Below, one piece after another: positions 41,841 through 48,755 of a DNA stretch of 64,000 bases (positions are counted from its first letter, which is position 1; every line of letters starts with the position of its first letter). The notes under the pieces were generated by a model. That model was not told where the DNA came from and did no database searches. It saw nothing but the letters and a program-made list of their open reading frames with translations. The position numbers were made by a program, and so were the translations under genes. The DNA lies in assembly GCF_001668575.1 (NCBI RefSeq), contig NZ_LZMD01000116.1, positions 1 through 64,000 on the forward strand. The letters are read 5' to 3'. The stretch comes from Mycobacterium sp. 1164985.4. Lineage in GTDB: Bacteria > Actinomycetota > Actinomycetes > Mycobacteriales > Mycobacteriaceae.

Positions 41841-42989
41841 CTACAGGCCGCCTCGCGCGACCAACTGCGAGGCGATGACGTTGCGCTGGATCTCGTTGGT
41901 GCCCTCGCCGACGATCATCAACGGTGCGTCGCGGAAATACCTTTCGACGTCGTACTCCGTCGAGTAGCCGTATCCGCCGTGGATGCGCACCGCATTCAGC
42001 GCGATCTCCATCGCGACCTCGGAGGCAAACAACTTCGCCATCCCGGCCTCCATATCGCAGCGCTCGCCGCTGTCGTAGCGTTCGGCGGCGTACCGCGTCA
42101 GTTGGCGGGCGGCGGTGAGCTTGGTGGCCATGTCGGCCAGATAGTTGCCGACGGACTGGTGCTTCCAGATCGGCTGGCCGAAACTCTCGCGTTCCTGGGC
42201 ATACCGCAGCGCATCCTCCAACGCGGCCGTCGCCACGCCCAGCGCGCGCGACGCGACCTGAATCCGACCAGTCTCAAGGCCTTTCATCATCTGGGTGAAG
42301 CCCTTGCCGGGTTCCCCGCCGAGGACGGCCGACGCTGGCACGCGACAGTCCTCGAAGATCAGCTCGCACGATTCGACGCCCTTGTACCCGAGCTTCGGCA
42401 GGTCGCGCGACACCGACAATCCCGTCGTGCCCTGTTCGACGAGCACCACCGAGATGCCCGTGTGTCGGGGGGTGGCCGTCGGATCGGTCTTGCACAACAA
42501 CGCGATCAGCCCCGACCGCCGCGCGTTTGAAATCCAGGTCTTCGAACCGTTGATGGTCAGGCCGTCACCCTCGGACGGCAGCGCCGTCGTCGACATGTTC
42601 TGCAGATCGGAACCGCCGCCCGGTTCGGTCAGCGCCATCGTCGCGCGGATCTCGCCCGTGGCCATTGCGGGCAGGTAGCGACTCTTCTGCTCCTCGGTGC
42701 CGAATAATCCCAGGAGCTTGGCGACGACGGTGTGTCCCCCCATCGCGCCGGCCAGGCTCATCCACCCGCGCGAGAGTTCCTGGGTCACTTCGACGTAGCA
42801 CGGCATCGACACCGGCGACCCGCCGTACTCCTCCGGGATGGCCAGACCGTAGATGCCGATCTGCTTCATCTGTTCGATCCACGCCTCGGGATATTCGTTG
42901 GCGTGTTCGACGTCGCGCACTCGCGGTTTGACCTCGCGGTCGATGAAGGCCCGCACGGTGGCGACCAACATCGTCTCTTCCTCGTTCAT
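41841..42989 (-). CDS. fadE3: Acyl-CoA dehydrogenase FadE3
   Basis: 382 residues from ATG 42989. First step of beta-oxidation: FAD-dependent alpha,beta-desaturation of an acyl-CoA. ATMALTEPGGGSDLQNM (flavin/substrate loop), TWISNARRSG, GGEPGKGFTQMMKGLETGRI, AVRIHGGYGYSTEYDVERYF, and the catalytic Glu in VGEGTNEIQRNVIASQ. Divergent from the MaoC-like hydratase with only 31 bp between starts, implying overlapping promoters and short or leaderless transcripts. Corresponds to Rv0215c. Confidence 0.92.
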   Translation of the reverse strand: MNEEETMLVATVRAFIDREVKPRVRDVEHANEYPEAWIEQMKQIGIYGLAIPEEYGGSPVSMPCYVEVTQELSRGWMSLAGAMGGHTVVAKLLGLFGTEEQKSRYLPAMATGEIRATMALTEPGGGSDLQNMSTTALPSEGDGLTINGSKTWISNARRSGLIALLCKTDPTATPRHTGISVVLVEQGTTGLSVSRDLPKLGYKGVESCELIFEDCRVPASAVLGGEPGKGFTQMMKGLETGRIQVASRALGVATAALEDALRYAQERESFGQPIWKHQSVGNYLADMATKLTAARQLTRYAAERYDSGERCDMEAGMAKLFASEVAMEIALNAVRIHGGYGYSTEYDVERYFRDAPLMIVGEGTNEIQRNVIASQLVARGGL

Positions 42990-43020
42990 GTACGGCCATA
43001 TTGACACTTTGTGCGGCCCA

Positions 43021-44013
43021 ATGCCAGAGTGGACATCCGTGAGCGGGCCGTACTTCGACGACCTGCGGGTCGGGCAGGTTTTCGACACCGCACCCTCGAT
43101 GACGTTGACCTCGGGTGCGGCCGCCGTACACCAGTCGATCGTGGGTGACCGGCTGCGCCTCGCGCTTGACGGCGAGCTCGCGGCCGCCGTCACCGGTGCC
43201 ACCGCCCCGTTGGCCCATCCGGCACTGGTGTGTGATGTGGCGATCGGTCAGACCACGCTGGTCACCCAGCGCGTGAAGGCCAATCTGTTCTACCGCGGAC
43301 TGGTGTTTCACCGGTTTCCCGTCATCGGCGACACCTTGTTCACCCGCACCGAAGTGGTGGGGCTGAAGGAGAACTCGGTGAAACCAGGCCGGCCGCGCAC
43401 CGGGCTGGCGGCATTGCGGATGACGACCGTCGACGATCTCGGGCGACTGGTGCTCGACTTTCACCGCTGCGCGATGCTGCCGCTGAGTGACGGCGCGGGC
43501 GACACCGGCCATGCCGACGATCTGTCGACGATCGGCGCCGAAACGCCGCCGCCGCCCGAACCGACGGCGGAGTGGGACGCCGAGGCTTACCGCGCGAAAG
43601 TCCCAGGGACACACTTCGACCCGGGCATCGCCGGCACTGTGCTGCGCAGCACCGCCGATGTGGTGAGCAGCGCACCCGAGCTGGCCCGGCTGACGCTGAA
43701 CATCGCTGCGACACACCATGACTGGCGAGTCAACAACCGGCGACTGGTCTACGGCGGGCACACCATCGGGCTGGCGCTCGCCCAGGTCACCCGGCTGTTG
43801 CCCAACCTCGTGACCGTCCTTGGCTGGCAGTCTTGCGACCACACCGGGCCGGTGTACGAAGGCGACACGCTCTACAGCGAGGTGCAAGTCGAGCGTGCCG
43901 AGCCGCTGCCGGACGGCCGCGGTGGCGTGCTGACCCTGCGGTCGCTGGTGTGCGCGGTCGATGAACAGGACCGCAGCGTTCTGGACTGGCGATTCACCGC
44001 ACTGCAGTTCTGA
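43021..44013 (+). CDS. MaoC-like double hot-dog hydratase (Rv0216-like)
   Basis: 330 residues in two hot-dog halves. The beginning SGPYFDDLRVGQVFDTAPSM matches Rv0216, whose structure shows a double hot-dog fold related to (R)-specific enoyl hydratases. The second half has NRRLVYGGHTIGLALAQV and SCDHTGPVYEGDTLYSEVQV. The usual hydratase Asp/His pair is not obvious in the first half. ATG 43021 is used; GTG 43039 is an alternative that begins at VSGPYF. Pairs with divergent fadE3 in acyl-CoA metabolism; substrate unknown. Confidence 0.85.
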   Translation: MPEWTSVSGPYFDDLRVGQVFDTAPSMTLTSGAAAVHQSIVGDRLRLALDGELAAAVTGATAPLAHPALVCDVAIGQTTLVTQRVKANLFYRGLVFHRFPVIGDTLFTRTEVVGLKENSVKPGRPRTGLAALRMTTVDDLGRLVLDFHRCAMLPLSDGAGDTGHADDLSTIGAETPPPPEPTAEWDAEAYRAKVPGTHFDPGIAGTVLRSTADVVSSAPELARLTLNIAATHHDWRVNNRRLVYGGHTIGLALAQVTRLLPNLVTVLGWQSCDHTGPVYEGDTLYSEVQVERAEPLPDGRGGVLTLRSLVCAVDEQDRSVLDWRFTALQF

Positions 44014-44057
44014 GCGTTCACCCCCCGCCGTCACGGGTTCGCGGCGAGGGGCAGACA

Positions 44058-45185
44058 ATGGGAGTCGTGACGTCGACGTCGTTGACCGTCCCCACTGCCG
44101 TGCTCGACAGGGCGCGGCGGGTCGCGAACGCCTTCGAAACCTTCACCGGCGTCGCTGTTGACGCCGCCGAATTGATCGGCGGACGCGCGGCGCTGATGGG
44201 CCTTGCACCGGACGGGCGCGTGTCGGCGGGTGGTGCGTCGCAGCTGCTGCCCAGCCGTGACGGCTGGTGTGCCCTAACGCTGTCCAGGACCGACGATGTC
44301 GCCGCCGTTCCCGCGCTGCTCGCCGCCGACAGGGTCGAGGATCCTTGGCCCGCCATCCAGAGTTGGGTTGCGCAGAACGACAGTGCCGATGTGACGGAGC
44401 GTGCGCGGCTGCTCGGCCTGCCGGTCGCCGCGCTCGCCGAAACCCCCGCCGAGCCGCCAAGGGTCTATCCGTTCGGGGCGGGCACGATGACGCGGAGCCC
44501 GACGGACCTGTTGGTCGCCGACCTGTCCTCGATGTGGGCCGGACCGCTGTGCGGACGACTGCTTTCGCTGGCGGGCGCGACCGTAGTGAAGGTCGAGAGC
44601 GCCGCGCGGCCCGATGGCGCACGCCGTGGACCGCAACCCTTCTTCGACTGGATGAACGCGGGAAAGCTCTCCTACAGCGTCGATTTCGATGAACCCGACG
44701 ACCTGCGCGCGCTGCTCGCCGCCGCCGATGTGGTGATCGAGTCATCCCGGCCCGCGGCCTTGGTGCGTCGGGGGCTGGCGCCGACGGACGTGGCGCCGCG
44801 CGACGGCCGGGTCTGGTTACGGGTCACCGGTCACGGCACCGACGGCGACCGCGCGAACTGGGTCGCCTTCGGCGACGACGCCGCCGTGTCGGGCGGACTC
44901 GTCTGCGGTGAACCCGACGAGCCGGAGTTCTGTGGCGACGCAATAGCCGATCCGCTGACCGGGCTGGAGGCCGCGCTGGCCGTTGCGCAGTCGCTGCGCA
45001 GCGGGGGAGGGGAGCTGATCGAGATGTCGATGGCCGCCGTCGCCGCCACATACGCCGAACTGCCGGGCGACGAGCAATCGACGTGTGGCGCAGCACCGCC
45101 ACCGTCGGCGGCCGCGTCGCTGCTCGGTGCGGACAACGAGGAAGTCCGGCAGCTGGTGGCCCAGCGGCGGTTGGCGTCTTGCTGA
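44058..45185 (+). CDS. CaiB/BaiF (type III) CoA-transferase family protein
   Basis: 375 residues. The class III CoA-transferase core is visible at RSPTDLLVADLSSMWAGPLC, GRLLSLAGATVVKVESAARP, FFDWMNAGKLSYSVDF and VIESSRPAALVRRGL, with a GHG.DG-like RVTGHGTDGDRANWVAFGDD. The N-terminal 145 residues are an extra, divergent segment that may be a decayed second CoA-transferase half. I cannot place the catalytic Asp with certainty. Follows the Rv0216-like gene by 44 bp on the same strand and overlaps the amidohydrolase start, so it is part of one operon. Expected to move CoA between carboxylates. Confidence 0.8.
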   Translation: MGVVTSTSLTVPTAVLDRARRVANAFETFTGVAVDAAELIGGRAALMGLAPDGRVSAGGASQLLPSRDGWCALTLSRTDDVAAVPALLAADRVEDPWPAIQSWVAQNDSADVTERARLLGLPVAALAETPAEPPRVYPFGAGTMTRSPTDLLVADLSSMWAGPLCGRLLSLAGATVVKVESAARPDGARRGPQPFFDWMNAGKLSYSVDFDEPDDLRALLAAADVVIESSRPAALVRRGLAPTDVAPRDGRVWLRVTGHGTDGDRANWVAFGDDAAVSGGLVCGEPDEPEFCGDAIADPLTGLEAALAVAQSLRSGGGELIEMSMAAVAATYAELPGDEQSTCGAAPPPSAAASLLGADNEEVRQLVAQRRLASC

Positions 45186-46483
45186 TCCAGCGCGCGACAC
45201 TGCTCGACGGCGCCGTCGTCGACATCCGTGTGGCAGAACAGATCACGGCAGTCGAACCGACCCTCGCCCCGCTCCGCGGCGAGCAGATCTACGATGCCGC
45301 CGGCCGAACCGTCATTCCGGGGCTGCACGATCATCACGTCCATTTACGTTCGGCCGCAGCGGCGTTGCGATCGGTGCGCGTCGGTCCCGCCGAGGTGCGA
45401 AACCGGGTCGAACTGCGCCACGTGCTCGCGGGCGCGAACGTCGGGCCCGACGGCTGGATCAGAGCCGTCGGCTACCACGAGGCGGTCGCCGGTCCACTCG
45501 ACCGCACGGTGCTCGACGAGGTATCGCCGCCGGTACCGGTTCGCGTACAGCATCGCAGCGGTGTGCTGTGGACACTGAACTCGGCGGGGCTGGCCCACGT
45601 CGGTTTGGCCGACCACCCCGACGGACGGCTACGTAGCGCCGACCGTTCGTGGTCGGACACATTGCAGCGCAACGAATGCGGTTTGACCGACGTGAGCGAC
45701 CGGCTCAGCGGTTTGGGCGTCACCGGCGTCACAGACGCCACGCCGGATGCCGAGATAGACGACATCGTCCGGCTCTTGGAAGCCCATCGCCACGGCGAGC
45801 TCCGTCAGCGCGTGCATTTTCTCGCTCCCGGTAAGCGAATCCTGCACGACACCGACCTCGACCTCGACGGCCTCACCGCATGGATCGTCGAACGCCACAG
45901 CGACGGGGCACCGGTGGCCGTGCACTGTGTCACCGCCGCTCAACTCGTCGTCACGCTGTCGGCGCTGCAGGCCGCCGGTACGCATCCCGCGGACCGCATC
46001 GAGCACGCTGCCGTCGTTCCCGACGACAGCCTCGCCGCCCTGGCCGCGAGCGGGGTGACCGTGGTGACCCAGCCGAACTTCGTCGCCGACCGCGGCGATC
46101 AGTACCTCGAGGACGTGCCGGCCGCCGAACATCATGAACTGTGGCGCGTGCACTCACTCCTGCGCGCTGGAATGCCGGTGGCGCTTTCGACCGATATGCC
46201 CTTCGGCGAGGGCGACCCATGGGCGACGATGCGCGCCGCGGTGCATCGCACGACCGGCAGCGGGACGGTACTCGGCGCAGACGAACGCATCACCGCACGC
46301 GAAGCGCTCGCCATGCTCTGCGGTACGGGGCAGAATCCGGTGCGGTGCCGTGCCGTGACCCCGGGGGAGCCGGGCGATCTGGCGGTATTGGAGCCTTCAC
46401 CCGACGATGTGCTCGACGCGCTGGCGTCCGACATGGTCTCCGCCACCGTGATCGCGGGCGAAGTAGTGTTCGAGCGAAGCTGA
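45179..46483 (+). CDS. YtcJ-like amidohydrolase
   Basis: 434 residues. I start at TTG 45179, which overlaps the CoA-transferase stop by 7 bp; longer starts would read deep into that gene. Metal-dependent amidohydrolase of the Amidohydro_3 group: VIPGLHDHHVHLRSAAAAL with the HxH metal motif, then DGAPVAVHCVTAAQL and ADRIEHAAVVPD with His ligands, and MPVALSTDMPFGEGDPW with the catalytic Asp. The C-terminal composite-domain strand is VIAGEVVFERS. Substrate unknown; amide or ester hydrolysis of a carbocycle is typical. Its stop is directly abutted by the convergent lipW stop. Confidence 0.85.
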   Translation: MLIQRATLLDGAVVDIRVAEQITAVEPTLAPLRGEQIYDAAGRTVIPGLHDHHVHLRSAAAALRSVRVGPAEVRNRVELRHVLAGANVGPDGWIRAVGYHEAVAGPLDRTVLDEVSPPVPVRVQHRSGVLWTLNSAGLAHVGLADHPDGRLRSADRSWSDTLQRNECGLTDVSDRLSGLGVTGVTDATPDAEIDDIVRLLEAHRHGELRQRVHFLAPGKRILHDTDLDLDGLTAWIVERHSDGAPVAVHCVTAAQLVVTLSALQAAGTHPADRIEHAAVVPDDSLAALAASGVTVVTQPNFVADRGDQYLEDVPAAEHHELWRVHSLLRAGMPVALSTDMPFGEGDPWATMRAAVHRTTGSGTVLGADERITAREALAMLCGTGQNPVRCRAVTPGEPGDLAVLEPSPDDVLDALASDMVSATVIAGEVVFERS

Positions 46484-47383
46484 TCAGGCTGCGGCGGGGG
46501 TGAGATTTCGCTGCAGCATCGCGCATTGGCTGTCGAAGAACTGCTGCGAGACAAAGGCTTTTGGTGCAATGCCATCGAACCCGTGGAAGGCGCCCTCGAC
46601 GACCTCGACGTCGCAGGGCACTCCCGCGGCCTTGAGCCGCTCGGCATATTCGAGATCCTCGTCGTGGAACAGGTCGAGTGTTCCGACGCCGATCCACGCG
46701 GGTGGGAGGCCGGCGAGATTCTCCCGGCGGCCCGGCACTGCGACCGCCGGATCGGCGTCGCCGAGATAAGCCGACCAACCGAACTTGTTGCTCGACCTGT
46801 TCCACAGCCGAATTCCGGGCTTCTCGATGTCGTGCCGGTGGACCGTGCGGTCGTCGAGCATCGGATAAACCAGCAGTTGGGCCGCCAGCGCCACGTCGCC
46901 TCGGTCGAACGCCACCTGCGCCAGTGACGCCGCCAGCCCGCCGCCCGCGCTGGCGCCGCCGATCGCGATCCGGTCGGGATCAACCGACGGCAGACGCGCC
47001 AACCAGGTCAGCGCCGAATAGCAGTCGTCGAGCCCTGCCGGATACGGGTGCTCGGGGGCGAGTCGGTAGTCGACCGAGGCGACCGTGATACCGAGACGCT
47101 GCGCGAGTCGCCGGCACAGTAGGTCATCCTGACCGGGGTGGCCGATGACGTAACCTCCACCGTGAATCCACAACAGCGCCGGGGTCTTTCCCGTCGCCCC
47201 CGGCGGACGGTACAACCACACGCCGGCACCGGACGGCAGGGTCAAGGCGTCGACATCGCGCGGCACCCTTCGCCACATCCGCCGCGTGACCATCCGGACC
47301 AACGGCAGCGTCACGGGTGTGACCACTTGTCTGGGAGCGAGGCGCGCGGCGCGGCGCAATTCTGGATGAAAGGGGTGGGGCAT
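46484..47383 (-). CDS. lipW: Esterase LipW (HSL family)
   Basis: 299-residue alpha/beta hydrolase of the hormone-sensitive-lipase group. HGGG oxyanion motif at 74-77 (LLWIHGGGYVIGHP), nucleophile S145 in IGGASAGGGL, Asp237 in VGTLDLFHDEDLEYA and His267 in VEGAFHGFD. No signal peptide, so a cytoplasmic or membrane-associated short-chain esterase. Divergent from the ferredoxin gene; the palindrome at 47429 lies between them. Corresponds to Rv0217c. Confidence 0.88.
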   Translation of the reverse strand: MPHPFHPELRRAARLAPRQVVTPVTLPLVRMVTRRMWRRVPRDVDALTLPSGAGVWLYRPPGATGKTPALLWIHGGGYVIGHPGQDDLLCRRLAQRLGITVASVDYRLAPEHPYPAGLDDCYSALTWLARLPSVDPDRIAIGGASAGGGLAASLAQVAFDRGDVALAAQLLVYPMLDDRTVHRHDIEKPGIRLWNRSSNKFGWSAYLGDADPAVAVPGRRENLAGLPPAWIGVGTLDLFHDEDLEYAERLKAAGVPCDVEVVEGAFHGFDGIAPKAFVSQQFFDSQCAMLQRNLTPAAA

Positions 47384-47428
47384 CCATCAAGTATTACTGC
47401 TCAGTCCTGGCCGTGGCCGACAACCGTT

Positions 47429-47454
47429 GTTTATACAAGCCAGTCTGTATAAAC
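47429..47454. promoter_or_regulatory. Perfect inverted repeat between lipW and ferredoxin, probable TetR-type operator
   Basis: GTTTATACA (47429-47437) and TGTATAAAC (47446-47454) are perfect inverted 9-bp arms around an 8-bp spacer. Placement between divergent starts (lipW 47383, ferredoxin 47488) suits a shared operator. Its AT-rich arms stand out from the GC-rich surroundings. No TetR gene is adjacent; the regulator at 47683 is a candidate. Confidence 0.6.
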
Positions 47455-47487
47455 TCAAGGGCGCCCGTGTCGAGGAGAGGAGGCGTC

Positions 47488-47679
47488 ATGCACGTCATGG
47501 TGGACCGTGACCGGTGCGAAGGGAACGCACTGTGCGTGAAGTACGCACCGGAGGTGTTCGAGCTCGACGATGACGACTACGCCGTCGTGACCGTTGACCC
47601 GGTTCCGGCGGAACTGGAGGCGCATGCGGAGAAGGCGATCGCGGAGTGCCCCCGCGCGGCACTGTCCCGGGTCGACTGA
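47488..47679 (+). CDS. 3Fe-4S-type ferredoxin
   Basis: 63 residues from ATG 47488, with a strong GAGGAGAGGAGG site. Cluster ligands C10, C16 and C54 (RCEGNALCVKYAPEVF and IAECPRAAL); the position of a fourth Cys is N13, so a [3Fe-4S] or labile [4Fe-4S] cluster is expected, as in mycobacterial ferredoxins that serve cytochromes P450. No P450 lies in the window, which is odd since such ferredoxins usually sit beside one. Next to a regulator with a three-Cys pattern and a membrane protein, separated by 3 bp and a 4-bp overlap. Confidence 0.88.
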   Translation: MHVMVDRDRCEGNALCVKYAPEVFELDDDDYAVVTVDPVPAELEAHAEKAIAECPRAALSRVD

Positions 47680-47682
47680 GTC

Positions 47683-48324
47683 ATGACAACGGTGACGAGT
47701 GGCCGGCGCGATGACGTCTTGACCGCGCTGCGCACCGCCGGCAGGCCCATGACCATCAATGAGTTGGCCGAACAGCTGTCGGTGCATCCCAACACCGTGC
47801 GCTTTCATCTGGAAGCGCTGGCCAAGCGCGGCCGAGTGGAAACGGTCAAAACCAGCAGCACGAAACCGGGCAGGCCACCCTTGACGTTCCGGGCATCGGC
47901 GGGCATGGACCCCGAGGGCCCCCGTGACTACCGCACTCTGGCAGGCGTTCTCGCCGACGCCCTCGCACGCCAGCGCGACCCACAGAGGCGGGCGGTGGCC
48001 GCGGGCCGGGCATGGGCACAGGCTGAAGTCGACGCCGAGGTCATCCGCGACCGGGGGCAGGCCGTCGACCGCCTGACCGACTTACTCGCCGTGATGAACT
48101 TCGCCCCCGAAAAGCGTTCCGCCGGAACCGAGATCGGACTGCGCAACTGCCCGTTCCTGGAGTTGGCGCAGGAAAGGCGGGACATCATCTGCCCCGTGCA
48201 CCTCGGTCTCATGCAGGGCGCGCTCTCGAGCTGGGGCGCTTCGATCACCGTCGATGCGTTGACCCCGTTCGCAGAACCCGGGCTCTGCATCGCACATCTG
48301 ACGCCGGGGAGGCGGGTTCGATGA
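47683..48324 (+). CDS. SufR-like (COG2345) winged-helix regulator with probable Fe-S site
   Basis: 213 residues, ATG 3 bp after the ferredoxin stop. N-terminal winged helix (about 8-65; TINELAEQLSVHPNTVRFHL) and a C-terminal domain with Cys156 (LRNCPFLELA), Cys170 (DIICPVHLGLMQG) and Cys202 (GLCIAHL). SufR and its relatives in COG2345 use such Cys residues to hold an Fe-S cluster and report cluster status. Co-transcription with a ferredoxin makes an Fe-S or redox-sensing loop attractive. It may act at the palindrome at 47429. Ligand spacing differs from classical SufR, so cluster type is uncertain. Confidence 0.8.
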   Translation: MTTVTSGRRDDVLTALRTAGRPMTINELAEQLSVHPNTVRFHLEALAKRGRVETVKTSSTKPGRPPLTFRASAGMDPEGPRDYRTLAGVLADALARQRDPQRRAVAAGRAWAQAEVDAEVIRDRGQAVDRLTDLLAVMNFAPEKRSAGTEIGLRNCPFLELAQERRDIICPVHLGLMQGALSSWGASITVDALTPFAEPGLCIAHLTPGRRVR

Positions 48325-48755
48325 CTGTCGCACAGGCGATTTCAATCGCGGTCATCTTCGTTTGGCTGGGTATGGTGCTGGCCATCTCCTTCGTCGAGGC
48401 CCCGCTGAAGTTCCGTGCTCCGGGGGTGTCCCTGCAGGTGGGCCTCGGCATCGGCCGGTTGGTCTTCCGCGCGCTCAACAGCATCGAGGTCGCATTCGCG
48501 GTGGTCCTCGTCGTGGGCTTGGCGATCGAGCGTCCGTCGTGGCTCGCCGTCATCGCGGGCGGCGTCGCCGTCGTGACATTGGCCGCACAGCTGATCGCGG
48601 TCCGGCCAGCCCTGAACCGGCGTTCGGACGTCGTGCTGGCCACACCGCCGGGACAGGCGCCTGCGGGCCGGTCGCGCGTGCACTACGTTTACGTCGCCCT
48701 CGAGCTCGTCAAGGTGATCGGGCTGATCGTCGGCGGAATCGCCCTGCTGGTCTGA
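48321..48755 (+). CDS. Four-helix integral membrane protein of unknown function
   Basis: 144 residues with an ATGA overlap to the regulator upstream. Four hydrophobic segments (about 5-25, 50-68, 74-94, 122-143) and motifs FVEAPLKFRAPGVSLQVGLG and RSRVHYVYVALELVKVIGLI. This resembles a family of small membrane proteins annotated only as hypothetical. The EAPLKF Glu within the first helix-loop is striking. Co-transcribed with the ferredoxin and the SufR-like gene, so possibly a redox or metal-related membrane partner. The stop abuts the convergent acyl-CoA dehydrogenase stop. Confidence 0.78.
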   Translation: MTVAQAISIAVIFVWLGMVLAISFVEAPLKFRAPGVSLQVGLGIGRLVFRALNSIEVAFAVVLVVGLAIERPSWLAVIAGGVAVVTLAAQLIAVRPALNRRSDVVLATPPGQAPAGRSRVHYVYVALELVKVIGLIVGGIALLV

